A stretch of 64,000 nucleotides of DNA from Limnephilus marmoratus. Taxonomy: Eukaryota > Arthropoda > Insecta > Trichoptera > Limnephilidae. Location: assembly GCA_917880885.1 (NCBI GenBank), contig OU862910.1, forward strand, positions 14,768,710 through 14,832,709, read 5' to 3'. The notes under the pieces are model-generated. The model did no database searches and had not been told where the DNA came from. It saw only the letters and a list, made by a program, of their open reading frames with translations. Position 1 is the first letter of the stretch; each line of letters starts with the position of its first letter. Shown piece after piece: positions 11,548 through 26,500 of this stretch. Position numbers and translations under genes: made by a program.

Positions 11548-14500
11548 CTAGTCGATTCGTCTCTTCTTGACCAGCGACCCTAGGAGGTCGGAAATGTAGG
11601 GCAGGTTGTTGGTCTGGTCATTGGCCCCTGTGTCTCCGGAGGCCAGGGACAGGGACTGAGCAGCGCCCCCGCCAGTGGTCTTGGCCTGCCCCTTCATGTT
11701 GCGGTGCTGGGGGAAGCTGGGCATCAGCTTTGGGTCGCAGGCTGAATAAATACATGTTAGTTAGTGAAAATTAATATTTAGTTATGGCTAGCACAAGCAA
11801 AAGAACATGCACAGACGTAAGTCCCTTGCAATACGCAGAATGGGCGTTGATTTATTAGTAGCTCGCTAGCGTTCATTTGTGGTTAGCCACGCCACACTCG
11901 CCTAACCGTGCTTCTTTCCAGATGATGGTAGGGATAGGTCTTTTGTTTTTGGTTGAAGTATAGTACGTTTTTTAACTTGGGAACAAAGATATTCAAATAC
12001 AGAAGAGATATGCTATGGTGTCCGCGCAACTGTCGCCGGACTACGCGCTAATTAGCGTAGTTTTCATACAAAAAGAATTTGTTCATTTCGTTGATTTTTT
12101 GAAAATGTGCATTAATATTGGTTAACAATATATTTTGAATAAGGAAAGAATTCGTTCATTTAGTTTAACGTTCGTTTGGTTTATTCGTTAATTATTTGTT
12201 CTTTTAGTTTATTTGTTAATTGGTAAACAATATCGGCGACACCCGGAAGCGTAGACCCACATAGTAAAAACAGCAGATAGCACATCTACTTATATTCCAA
12301 TATCTTTGCTTGGGAACCATTGAAATAAGAACCAGTATTTTTGGTCACTTTTCCCTGGTCACAATTCTCCTCCTTTCCTCTGGTCACAATTCTTAGATCA
12401 GTACCACTTCAAACGCTGATTCTCTTTTGATTAGCTGTTAAGCATAACTGTCGTGTTTTTTTTTCTACATTAGCCCACACAGGAGGCCCCTTAGGAAAAT
12501 AATTTCCCTCAGGGCCTATGTCATCTTAGGGGATGCTGTGTGGAGGGTCTTTTTAAGGAAGGGAAGGATAGGAAGTTCTGGGAAGGAAAAAGGTATGAGG
12601 GGTGGGTGGGAATCTGGGGTGCAAGGTGATGGATCGAGAGTCCGGCTGGAAAGGTCAAAAGGCCTCCCTCAACCAGTCTCTCTCGAACCGGCTGGCCACA
12701 CAGAAGGTGGGCCTATGTATCCGCCGCTAAGACATGGATAATAAACCTTATCCCCTGAACCCAGGCACCCTTGCTAAGTCATCAAACGTAGCGAACCACT
12801 TTAGGGTGACCTATGGTAGATGTGTTGGTTATCCAATAAATGGTTCCCGGGGCGACGGTTCCCATACCCGCCTCTCGTGTTGTAGCAATAAGAAATAAAA
12901 TTAATTAACTTACGTAGTGGTGGCTCCTTGAAATATGAACTTTGCAGGCATTCCTCGGCCGTGGCACGCTTGTTGGGGTCGTACATGAACAGGAAGTTGA
13001 GTAGCCTCAGACCAGCAGCAGACAGCCAGGGGAACCTCTGCTTCAGGTTGTTGTAAGGCTGTTGCTTCAGGGTGAAGTTCTGCAGGGCCGGAAGGGAACT
13101 GAACTCGGGCCAGATGGCATCAGAGGGGGTACCTGAATATTATTTCAACATTAAAAACAACGCATAATCGACAGAAGTGTGTTGTGGACCTGTCTAGTGT
13201 GCCCAAAATAAGGTCAATTGGACAAAACGATGAATATTTTCAAATATCGAAATTCTTCCTTAGCAGCTAATTTCATTTTTTTTTTTTTTTTTTTTTACAG
13301 TGAATACCGCACAAGAATCTCAACTGCTCCCGTCTGGAGCCAGTGAGACTATGGCATCCCCAATTGGGGTATGTTGTGAGGCTGAAGGTAGTGGGGAGGG
13401 GAAGGAGGTGGGGAAGAGGAAGGTTGGGAAGTACCTGGCTATTCAGATCTGGTCACTAAACACGGCTAAAGCCATTTTCAAGCAACGTTTCAATTCTGAA
13501 TGGTGGTCTTACACCAGGGCGATACTAATAGTATCTTCCACTCTGGAACATGCCGAAAATATACTATATATTATTTTAAATGAATTAATTGTGAAATAAC
13601 ACAAATTAATCAAATAAAATTTATTTGCGCATGCCGGGTTCGAACCCGCGACCTCCGGAATGTGAGTCAAGAGTCTTAGCCACTGGACTATTGGGGTCAT
13701 TACCACATCATATTTGATTAAAAAGCTGCTAAATTTTTATCTTTTTTAATGTGAATACCAGAGCCTCGGTTGCCCCGTCTGGAGCCAGTTAAACTATGGC
13801 ATCCCCAATTGGGGTATGTTGTGAGGCTGAAGGTATTGGGGAGGGGGAAGGAGATGGAGAAGAGGAAGGTGGGGAAGTACCTGGCTGTTCAGATCTGGTC
13901 ATCAAACAAGGCTAAAGCCATTTCAAACAACATTTCAATTCTGAATGGTGGTCTTACACCAGGGCGATACTGAGAGTATCTTCCACTCTGGACGCGCCAC
14001 AAAAAAAATAAATGAATTAATTGTGAAATAACACAAATTAATCAAATAAAATTTATTTGCCCACGCCGGGATTTAATCCCGCAACCTTCGGATTGCGAGT
14101 CAAGAGCCTTACCCTTAGACCATGCCAGTCAGAAAATGATGAATATTTTCAAATATCGAAATTCTTCCTTGAATAGCTAACCAATTTCATTAGCCTCATC
14201 ACATTTGCTCAAAAAGCTGCTATATATATATAAGACATTTAAAACATGGAAAGCAAAGAACTCACATCACCTTACTTTTAAGCGCGTTATATATATTCTG
14301 TCAAATAAGAGTAGAAAATATAAAAAATTGAACTACAAAATTTGTAGGCTGGCAACACCAATTTAACTGTCAAATATTCATTTACAGTGCAATATCACTG
14401 AATGTATAGAACACAGTAAACCACATTTTAAAAAACATTTTTTGTTCATGACATAAATTTGATTAAAAGGTGTTTTATAAAGAAATTTGCTTTCATTTAA

Positions 14501-17500
14501 TTTAACATAAATTTGAACAGTAGATAGAAGAGAAGAATCACTAACGGTGAGTTTAGTTTCACTACTTTTAGATCTGAATGAGTTAAATATATTCAGATCT
14601 AAAATTAGAGACAAGATCTAAAGCCCGGGCAACGCTAGGTACTTAAGCTAGTATTAAATAAATGTGAGTAATTTCTAAACTGTGCTTTATATTTTAATAT
14701 TACATTATCGTTTTTCTTCATCATGTTAACACAAAATTGCGAAGGTATAATAATAATATACGCAATTCTAATTTTGAGATCAGTGGGTAGCTATAGTGTA
14801 ATGAAAAAATTTTTTTTTCACTTTTATGCCTTTTTCATTTTTATAAAAATGTAGGTAACACAGCTTTACATCAACACCGTGAGTTATATGTTTAGTAATG
14901 CCATTTGAACCACAGTGGCGCCCTCCTATGTTTTCTACTCTTATTTTAGAAACTGTAATTATGTGATGCTTAAAATTGGAAGGTTCTGAACAGGACACCC
15001 GGGAGGTAAACGAAAGGCGGGCAGACCTAGACTGAGATGGGAGGATGATGTCAGGAAGGATGCAAGAGGATTACTCCAGGTTGCAGATTGGAAGAAGACG
15101 GCCGAGGACAGAGGGCGGTGGAGGCTTATTTTGAAGGAGGCCAAGGCTCGAATTGGGCTGTAGCGCCATTGAAGAAGAAGAAAATTGGAATAGTTAAAAC
15201 AACTGATTAGTAGGTATGGCTAAACCAGTCTTACCAACATTGAACCGGAGTGTAAGGTGGACAGGGCCTTACTAATAAAAGTGTTTTAAATTTTACACAA
15301 CGATACACAAACCACATACACATAGATTTGAATGTAAAGCTTGGTGTTTTCTCTTTCTAGCGCTGTTTATATCAAATTTCTCACTATGGTAGTAAGGGAG
15401 GCAACGATTTTCTATGAGACCTATATGAGTTAGATATGATTTTAGATTTTCATGGCCAAAAGTATTTGTTATTTATTTTTGGGGTGTTATGGCTCCTCCT
15501 TTAGCCAACGTTTTGGACATTATTACAGTATCCAATGTACACCAAAGCTAAATGCAGAAAACCATGTTGAATTATTCTGGAACATCAGCTCGTAGAGGAG
15601 TAGAGCTGGCAGCGCGGTATCGCTTCCACAAACATAAGTACACACTTCGCCTTATACCTGTATGAGTTGTTCCGAAAAGTGAACAAACCTCTCTCTCGAA
15701 CCCTCTCTTTAAATTTAACCTGAGGGGTTTAAAAGTAAAGAGAGCTTGTTGATTACATATGTCATGTGAAGTTACACAGAATTAATATGAAGAAGAAATG
15801 GTGCGGAACACACTTACCCAGAAGATCCACAATCAGCTCCAGCTGCGCAATCTCGGATCGACCGGGCAGCAGAGGCTTGTGGGCGAGCAGCTCCCCAAGT
15901 ATACAGCCGGCGGCCCACATGTCCAGGGCGGGGGTCTGCAGCGTGGCCTGAAGCAGCAGCTCGGGGGCACGATACCACAGAGTGACCACACGCGGGGTCA
16001 TGCCCTTGCCGGGGAGCCCGAGCCAGCGGGCCAGCCCAAAGTCAGCTGGAAAGCCGAATTATACTATGTTCAGATAATAATAATAATAATAATAAAACGT
16101 TTATTTGTTATAGAGAATACATCAGTACAAAGAAGCTTTGACTGTCCAACTAGGAAGGTCTCCCGTTCTAGGACAGTCAAATGACAAACATTTTGATAGG
16201 CGTAAATTTAATTTAGAAATGACCAATTTGGGACACAAATCAACAAATCATCGCCAAAAAACTTTATCTTATTTACTAAAGCTCAGGCAAAAATATTTAA
16301 TTATTTATAATGTATGCATAATTTAATTATTTACTAATTTAGTTATTATTAATTATTTACAATTATGCACAAGTGTCCTTTACGTACATGTTTTTTTTTT
16401 TTCAATATAGAAAAAAGAAAGAAATGTAAAATTATAAGTTTACTTGTAAATAAACCAAAAGAAAAATAATACATATTACCAAAATAAAAATAATACATTC
16501 TACCAAAAGAAAAATAATACATATAAAAAAAATAAAAATAATACATACAAAAGAAAAATAATTCATAAGAAAAATAATACCTATTAATTATAAATAAACC
16601 AAAAGAAAAATAATACATATTAATACAAAGTTATTGAAAGCAGTGAAGAAGAAGCAAACAGAAATACCTGTATACGGTGACCTTGTTAAAAAACGTACTG
16701 CTTAATTGTTTAATTAGTACAGCTTTATACTTCAGTAGAGGCATACAAAAAATATCAGAATCGTTAGCATAAAAGGTTTTCAAAAATGTTTAAAGTGTTT
16801 TCCAATCGTACTTTAAAGAACTTAATCAGCCATTACAATAAACTAAATCCGAAAGAAGCCTCGTAAGCAAAACATCTTACACTGCAAATGCCGACTCTCA
16901 ATTAATTTTACAAAAGATTCTCAATTAATTTGTTCCAGCAGCAGATAATATCGTCACTTTACTGTCTGAAGACATTGTGACCAAAATGTTGATTCTGGGA
17001 TAACCAACTTTAAAATTTCAGCTACCTTTAACCACTGGAGCGACCACGTGAAATAATAAATTTGCCTCGATTGCTCGAGATTTCCAAGAAGACCATTTTT
17101 TAAATTATTCGCCAAAATTAAAAAAATCATACCTTCGAATTTTAACATGGAGACATAAAAACTTATTATAGTGCTATATAGCCAATGAATTAACCTGTAT
17201 TTTACCGTTTATCTCATATTTGTAGGATTTATAAAAAAAATATTAAAAAATCGTAAAGTTTATAACCGCGCGAATTCTGCATGTTTGTTACTTTGAAACT
17301 GCCATGAGGGGTACTTATTCGAGTCAACATTCGAGTCTGTGGTACACTTGATATCTATGGAAAACTTAATTTTAACCGTAGATAGCTGATCAAAAATTCA
17401 GCGTGAAAAATATATTTAAGAAATTTATTTTTAACATCATTCTAAAATAGTCTACGAAGTTCAGATTTGCGACATATGTGGTCGTAATAGATAAAGCATT

Positions 17501-20500
17501 TCAATAGCTTCGTTTTAAAATAAATGGCTGGCCATGGAAATATTTTAAATAATTACAATAAATGTTTTACGAATGGTGGGTCTTTTCAATTATTTCAATT
17601 CAATTCAATTCAATTCAATTTATTTTATTCTTTCAAAAACATTACAAAATTTAAAATTTCAATGCGTTTTTAAAATACATTTGTAACAGTATTACATTAA
17701 ACATAAATATAAATGGTAAGCAAAAAAAAAACTATATGAGCATCAATTGAGCTTGCCTTTTAAAGGCAGTGTATAAAATTCAGGCCTTTAAATATCGAAT
17801 TTAGCCAGGACTCACACCTCTCGAGATCCACGTAAAAACATTAGGTGAGAACTCTCATAGTTAGTTAGCTAAATTATCAACAGATGTCCGGAAGGTACAA
17901 AACTGTGACTAGCCAAGGAAATTTTCTATAAATGACGGTTTTTTAAAAGGATCTACCTCTTTCCTCTTCGTCGCTTCGCTGAAACTACATCTAATTACTA
18001 ACTCCTTGGTCTGTCTCGGGTAGTTTTGTATCTTCCGATTATAAAAAATGTAATTGGAAATAGAACGAAATAAATCAAGAGTTCCTTAGAATTTGTCCTG
18101 AAGATGAGTCTTTATTTTACCGGTTCCTTACCTTAAAACTTTACATTTGATCCTACGAGTCGGATAGTTTAACGCGAGTGATTAAATTAATAAAAAAGAA
18201 CCAGCACTGAAGAAGGAACCAGAAATGCAGCCAGAATCCATCAAGCAGATTCCAGCATCCAGAAGACATCACGATAAAAAGGGCAAGTGACCAATCCATT
18301 CCATACTACCCACCTTACCATAAAAATCCTAAAAAAAAAAAAGAAAGCAAAAAATTTAATGACATCAATATTGTGCATTTCTCATAAAAAAAATTGTTGC
18401 AAGCCGGTATGAACAAGTTTACAAAAAAATAACACGACATTGCAGCCGGCAATTAGATTATCGCAAAAAACTACAACAATGTTATAAATTCCGGGATTAA
18501 TGGAAACTTTCTCCGAAATAATTATTTGAATCAACCGCGAAGCCGATAAAACAGTTTGTTGCTAATAATACTCTATGGGCGAAATTTAACGGCTTGTCGA
18601 TTATCGCAGATCGTGTTGTGACGGATTGAGAAGTTGTCAGTGGTTATTACAGGATTAATAGTTTTAAACGGTTATTGTGATAAAATAATTGGATAACTCT
18701 GTAAATTGTAAGTACCTGATTTGATAAAAATGGATTTAAAAACGCTAATCGGTAAAAGGGGAATCTGTAAGGGGAAAGTCACGAGATTCAGAGAATTTTT
18801 AAACAAAATTTCGTTGACACAAAGTGAGCTAGGATTACGTATAAAACATTTCGAGCTTTTAATGGATCAATTCGAGGAAATTCAAGGTAATATAGAAGCC
18901 TTATCTCCCGATGAGGGAGATAAAGAAAGGGCGAGCTTTGAAAACGATTATTTTGATGTTTTATCCAACGCTAAAGAGAGGTTAGGTTCGGACCATTCCG
19001 CAGGCAAAACAAACAACAACATTAAACTGCCGATAATAGAGTTACCAAAATTTAAGGGTGATTACTGCGAATGGATAGAATTCCGAGATGCGTTTATATC
19101 TTTAGTAGACAGTAATTCTAACCTAGATGCCGTTCAAAAATTTTATTATTTGCGTTCTTGTCTAAAAGGGGAAGCGCTTAAGCTTATAACAGCATTGCCA
19201 ATGCAAGTTGACAACTATTTAATGGCCTGGGAGATGCTCACGGACAGATACGAAAACTCAAAAATAATTATAAATAATCATGTAAACGCGTTGTTTAAAT
19301 TACCGGACTTAAAAGCAGAAAATCACGTCGCAATAAGAAGCCTATTGGACGAGGCACAGTTGCATTTAAAATCGCTAAATAAATTAAATATAGCTACGAA
19401 AAATTGGGATGTAGTATTGATTTATTTGTTATCAAACAAGCTAGATTCAAATACAAGGGCTCATTGGGAACAATACCCAACAAAAAACAATCTACCTACC
19501 TACGAAGAATTTATTAAATGTTTGTATACAAGGGCCCAAGTATTAGAGGCCTCATCAAATAACGAAAAAAGAATTAATCCGGGAAAAACGAATCCGCATA
19601 ATTATAAAAAGGAAGCTATGGTTTCATTTTCTGCACAAAAATTAAAATGTTTACATTGCAACGATAATCATAAGATTTATTATTGCCGCAAATTTTTGGA
19701 ATTGAAGCCAAAAGAACGAATTGATAAAATACACAAATTAGGCGCTTGTTTAAAATGTTTAAACTTCGGTCATAAATTAAAGGATTGCAAATCAAAATTT
19801 AATTGCCGTAAATGCGATGGCGTAAATCACAATACGTTACTTCATTTTAAACAAGAGGAGGAATCAAAACACGAAAGGGCATCAACATCTTCCGCGAAGG
19901 AAGCGCCTTTGGTAACAAATCATGCCGCGAAGGTAGAACCAAATTTCGTGTTATTGTCCACTGCCATCATCAACATAAAGGACGATGCCGGACAATCAAT
20001 TCAAGCAAGAGCTCTATTAGATTCTGGGGCACAAACTAATTTTATAAGTAAGGAATTTGCAAAGAAATTGAAATCAAAAGAGAAAAGGGTCAACATTCCG
20101 GTTACGGGAATCCACAATAAGATTTTAAATATAAAATATAAAGTGGAATTCAATATAACTTCAAGCTATTCTGAATATAAAAGGAATATAGAATGCCTGA
20201 TAATACCTGAAGTGACCAGTAACCTGCCACAAATTTCCTTTCAGAGAAAAGACGCGGGGATCCCTAGCGGTCTCCAATTAGCAGATCCGAACTTCAACAT
20301 TACCAGCCCGATAGATCTGCTACTGGGAGCGGAGGTGTTCTGGGAAGTCTTGCATACCGATCGAATGAGAATTGGAGATGCTGGACTCACGCTACAAAGG
20401 ACCGAGCTAGGATGGCTTGTCGCTGGACCTATCTCCACTCCGAAACCAAAAAGGCCAGTAAATTCCTGTAATTTATCCTTAAATTTATTGCATAAGCAAT

Positions 20501-23500
20501 TAGAAAGCTTTTGGAAAATAGAAGAACTAGCTCCTGTAAAACATAGAAGCCACGAAGAAAGAGCATGTGAAGAGAGCTTCTTACGCACGCATGAAAGAGA
20601 TGAGAAAGGACGTTTTGCGGTAAGATTACCGCTGCGGCCCAATATTAATCAAATGGGTGAAACCCTAAAGGTGGCTGAAAAAAGATTCTATAATATGGAA
20701 AAAAAATTTCTTGCCAATAAGGACCTGATGCTAGATTATAAAAAATTCATGAAAGAGTATCAGGAATTGGGGCATATGACGCTATGTGAAGCACCGCCAA
20801 AAGATAAAATTTATTATTATTTGCCACACCATGCAGTGATGAAGGAGTCTAGCACGACAACCAAAACCAGGGTCGTGTTTGACGGATCAGCCAAGTCATC
20901 AACCGGTATATCATTAAACGACGCCCTCATGGTAGGGCCAGTTTTACAAAAGGATTTATGTGCGCAATTATTATTTTTCAGAAAGCACCAGTATGCATTA
21001 ACTGCCGACATCGAGAAGATGTATCGTCAAATATTGGTGCAGCCTGAGGATAGAGATTTGCAGCGCATAGTCTGGAGGGACTCTCCGGAAGAAGAAATCC
21101 GACACTATCAACTCAATACTGTCACCTATGGTTTGGGACCATCATCCTTTCTGGCTACCAGATGCTTGGAACAGTTAGGAACAGAAAATCAAGAAGCATA
21201 CAGAAAGGTCAGTCGCATCCTCAAATACAACTTTTATATGGATGATTTGATAACTGGCGACGAAAATGAGGCAGATTGTCTCACTATTAAGCAACAGTTG
21301 AGCAGCATTTTGGCATCTGCTGGCATGAATTTACGAAAATGGCGATCAAATTTACCCTCTATAAGTTCGAAACCAGAGAGTGATACAGATATGATTATTA
21401 CTGATAACCCCAAGGAAAAGAAAATTCTAGGGTTGTCATGGAATAATCAGCAGGACTATTTTCAGTACATTGTAGAGCCCTTAGAAGCCTGCGTTAAAAG
21501 CAAACGCCAAATGTTATCATGTATCGCCTCTACCTTTGACCCATTGGGACTGATAGGCCCAATAACTTTAGTCGCAAAACTGATAATGCAAAGTTTGTGG
21601 CAAACTAAGATTCAGTGGGACGAAGATGTTCCATCTGAACAGATGAATGCGTGGAATTCATACATAAATGAATTACCTCTTTTAAATAATTTAAAAATAC
21701 CGAGAAAGGTAATTTGCAAACATCAAGTTAAACTGCATCTGCATGGATTCTGTGACGCCTCGGAGAGGGCCTATGCAGCATGTATATATATAGTGTCTAC
21801 TGATGAATCGGGAAACACAACTTCTTATTTAGTCACATCAAAATCAAGGGTGGCACCGTTGAAAAGCATATCACTACCAAAGCTGGAGCTTTGTGGTGCT
21901 GTTTTACTCACAAAATTAGTGAACTATGTCAAAATAGCTATGAACTTAAATGAAATAGATACAACCTACTGGTGCGATTCCATGATAACGCTATTCTGGA
22001 TTCGTGGACAGCCAGCAAGGTGGAACACATTTGTGGCCAATAGGGTAGCTGAAATCCAAGAGTCCAGTCAACCCGCACAATGGAAACACGTAAGATCGGA
22101 GGATAATGCGGCGGACGTTTTATCCAGAGGCGCGACGGTGTCGCAGCTACTAAAGTCTGACATTTGGTGGCATGGACCCACCTGGTTGATTTCAGGCGAT
22201 TACCCGATTACCAGCAGTGAAGTTACGCCGTTGGATCTACCAGAAGAAAGATTAAAACTAACTTTAATTTCAGCCGTAAAACAGGATTGGGAAATATTTT
22301 CCAGATACTCTTGCTTAACCAAATTGCAAAGGGTGACAGCTTATATTTTAAGATTTATATTTAATTGCAGAAATTCCTTGTCCAGGCGTAGCGGAGCACT
22401 AACTGTTTACGAATTGGAGAATTCACTTCACTTATTAATATCTCGTGCACAATGTTTTGCATTCCCCGAAGAGACGAGGGCCTTACAAGCCGGGGTAAAT
22501 GTAAAGAATAGTAGTAGGTTAAAGTCATTAAATCCTTATTTGTTTAAGGATTTAATCCGGGTGGGGGGTAGGTTGTCCAACGGAAAAATGATATCGGAAA
22601 GCCAACAGCACCCCATAGTACTACCATCACATCATAAACTAAGTGAGCTTATTGTCAGGCACTACCATTATTTATATTTACATGCAGGAACGCAGGCATT
22701 GTTAGCGTTATTAAGAATGAAATACTGGCCGATTATGGGTAAAAATTTAATTAAAAAGGTTCTCAGATACTGTATTATATGTTTTAGATGTAACCCGAAA
22801 ACAGAGCAACAACTGATGGCGGACCTACCTGCCGAACGAATAACGGAAGGTCGCGCATTTCAATCATCAGGCGTGGATTTCTGCGGCCCCATTTTGATCA
22901 AATCAGGTGTTAGCCGTAAGACTCACAGCGTAAAATCTTATATATGTCTATTTATATGTATGGTAACCAAAGCAATACATCTGGAACTAGTAATGTCTTT
23001 AAGCACTGATAGCTTCTTAAATGCGTTTAAACGTTTCATCTCGCGAAGAGGGAAACCCAGTAAAATGTTTTCAGATAACGCCACTAATTTTAAGGGCGCG
23101 AATAATGAATTAAGGGAAATATATGAATTTTTGGAAAATTCAAATGAAAAAATTGATAAATACTTAGCCAATTTATCTATTCGCTGGAAATTCATACCAG
23201 CAAGGGCCCCGCACTTCGGGGGACTTTGGGAGGCAGGGATCAAATCAGTAAAATATCATTTGAAAAGGGTAGCAAACGTTTCACTATTAACATATGAGGA
23301 ATTCAGTACTGTATTATGTCAAATTGAATCATGCTTGAATTCCCGTCCCCTCTGTCCGCTGTCCAATGACCCCAAAGACCTAAAACCTCTCAGTCCTGGT
23401 CACTTTCTCATTGGAACGAGTTTAGCAGCGATCCCGGAGCAGAATTTGCAGAATGTAGCAGTCAATAGATTGAATCATTACCAAAAATTAAACCAACTAA

Positions 23501-26500
23501 TACAGTCTTTTTGGTCGAGGTGGCGCAAAGAATACTTGGCTGAGCTGCAGACCCGGACGAAATGGACTGGCAACAACCAAAGGCAGCTGCAACCAGGCCA
23601 GATGGTCATTCTGAAGGAAGACAACGAACCTCCTTGTTTTTGGAGGCTAGGACGAGTGCACGCTGTACATCCCGGGCCTGATGGAAGAGTACGAGTGGCC
23701 ACCATCATCACAGCACAGGGAACGGTCCAGAGGGCAATATCAAAACTATGCCTGCTTCCAATTGAGGACAACAAATGTGAAGACCATCTACCCGAGATGG
23801 ACCAGGGAGAATAAGAAGCGACCCAGTAGCGCCAACACAGTGTGGCGCCCCCAAGCAAGACATAATAACCAGAATAACCAGATTCTATAACCAGACTTTA
23901 AATTAATAAAAGGTACAAATAAAAGCGAAAAACAATAAAAAATTAATGAAAAAATGCAAATAAAAGTGTAAAACAATAAAAAGGCAAAATGAATAAAGGT
24001 GGTGGAGGTCGTGACCTCTTGTGAAACTCGTGTAAAAAGAAAAACCAGATTGAGTGAAAATTAAAGGTTATAAGCTAACCAAAATAATAATAATAAAAAA
24101 AAAAAAAACACTGCAAGTGCCCACATATATTTAATTTTAGACATTTAATAATATTTACAATAAAATTGGCTGTCCTGGAAGGAAGACCTGGTCCCGTCCT
24201 CATTGTATTGTGTTTGTCCTAAAATTGAATGTGTAATTTATTGTTATAACTCTTTGATTTAATTTTTAACTTTGAATTTTTAGCTAGAGCATGTAAATAT
24301 GAATTTGTTAATTGCACAATTTAATCTGGGGTGAAATAGTTAAAGTAAAAAAAATTTGTGAGCTATTTTTAGTATTATAAGTAGTATATTTTTTGTTCAT
24401 TTTAGTTTAATAAAAAACTCATTCCTCACCGTTTTTTGGCTGGGAATATGTATAAAATTCAGGCCTTTAAATATCGAATTTAGCCAGGACTCACACCTCT
24501 CGAGATCCACGTAAAAACATTAGGTGAGAACTCTCATAGTTAGTTAGCTAAATTATCAACAGTTGTCCGGAAGGTACAAAACTGTGACTAGCCAAGGAAA
24601 TTTTCTATAAATGACGGTTTTTTAAAAGGATCTACCTCTTTCCTCTTCGTCGCTTCGCTGAAACTACATCTAATTACTAACTCCTTGGTCTGTCTCGGGT
24701 AGTTTTGTATCTTCCGATTATAAAAAATGTAATTGGAAATAGAACGAAATAAATCAAGAGTTCCTTAGAATTCGTCCTGAAGATGAGTCTTTATTTTACC
24801 GGTTCCTTACCTTAAAACTTTACAGGCAGCTTCACTGACGCTAAATATGTCGATATCCGAATTAATTCTGTTCAACAGCAAAATTGCTCTCCCGATCGGC
24901 ATGACCATTGGCAAGTTAGTTCTGCAGGCCGGAAGATAGAACAGCCTATGCTGTCGATGGCGAAGATAACCATCGGGAATATAAAAATGAATATTCTCCA
25001 AGATAGCTGAGTTCTCAAGCCATCCACGAATCAATCTGAAGAAATGCGTAGCAATGTGTACATCCCTTCTGACACGTAGATGGTTCATTCCGAGCATACC
25101 CAAAAGAAAGTCGGTAGGATAGAGCCACGGGTAATAGCCGTACTCCCTCATGTACAGAAATCTCAGAAATTTTTTCTGAACTCTCTCCAACATGAGGGAA
25201 TATTTTGCTTGGTGCGGACTCCAAATTATCGACCCACTTTCAAGTCTACTCCTTACTAAGGAATTGAATAGAATTATGAGAACCCGGGTGTCTTTAAAAT
25301 TCCTTGCAGTACGCAGAACAAAGCCCAGCATTCTCAATGAAGTGCTACAAGCCATCTGAATGTGAGTATGAAATGTCAGCCTACTATCAAACATGATTCC
25401 AAGGTCCTTCATGGTGGAGACACGTTTTAGACTTCGGGCGTCCATCGTATACCGGTAATACCAGGTATGACACGCCCTAGTGAATGACAAAATTAAACAT
25501 TTAGATATATTGAACTCAATCCGATTTCTTTTACTCCAGTCAATAATTCTATCAATATCTGACTGGAGTCGATTGCAGTCCTCTAGGGTTAGTATTTCTA
25601 AGAATAATTTCAGGTCATCAGCAAAAAGAAGAAACCTGGAGTGCAGAATTACTTCTGAAATATCATTAATAAATATGGAAAAAAGGAGTGGGCCTAAATT
25701 AGAACCTTGGGGTACTCCTGATCGTACAAAAAATAGAATAGACTGGAATAGTCCATGAGATACAAACTGTTTCCTGTCTGCAAGATAGCTAGCAAAAAAG
25801 GTGAGTAGTCTCATTGAGAATCCTATTTCAGCCAGCTTATTGAGTAAGACGTCGTGATTAACAGTATCGAAGGCCTTTGAAAAGTCGTTATACGAACAAT
25901 CTACCTGATGGCCTTTATCTAAAGATTTTGATACGTAATCAGTAAACACCAATAAGTTGGTTTCTGTAGATCGACCTTTTCTAAATCCGTGCTGTTCTGA
26001 AATTAAGTACGGCTCCACTTGTGGCAGTGTGTATTTATGAATAATCGATTCGAACAGTTTGGCCGGTGCAGATAGTATTGCTACTGGCCTAAAATTTTCT
26101 ACAGAGGTCTTTGTACCGCTTTTATAAATCGGACAAATCTTCGAAATTTTCCAGGAATCAGGAAATACACCGGTTTCCAGGGAAAGATTAAATAAGAAAC
26201 TAAGTGGCTTTTTTAAAAACTCGGCACAACCTTTAAGGAAGAATACTGGAAGAAAATCTGGACCAAGTGAATATGTATTTTTCATTTTTCTAATGGAAGT
26301 TTCTATATCTGATTCATCAATTTGATTAATATCGATATTCTGGGCTCCCTTTATATTCAACTTGGCAGCAATATTTGTATTTAGTAATGGAGACTCATTA
26401 CTATACACGGATTGGAAGTGTGTTGCAAAAGCGTTAGCTACGTCTACTCCACGAACTTCCTGATCACAATGCGTCATGGTGTCTTGAATACCACCATCTT

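Larger units (their letters stand above)
17770..24824 (+). mobile_element. Complete BEL/Pao LTR retrotransposon
   Basis: 7055 bp element with 376 bp LTRs (17770-18145 and 24449-24824) that start TG and end CA. It is flanked by a perfect 5 bp duplication GGCAG (17765-17769 and 24825-24829). The single polyprotein frame is open over its whole length. By eye the LTRs differ at only two positions, so insertion is recent. It lies on the plus strand, antisense to both the host LINE and Cdk10. Confidence 0.97.

Noticed and set aside
20241..20642. 133-codon minus-strand frame within the BEL/Pao polyprotein
   Set aside because: Antisense shadow of the intact plus-strand polyprotein, as are those at 22938-23243 and 23478-23858.
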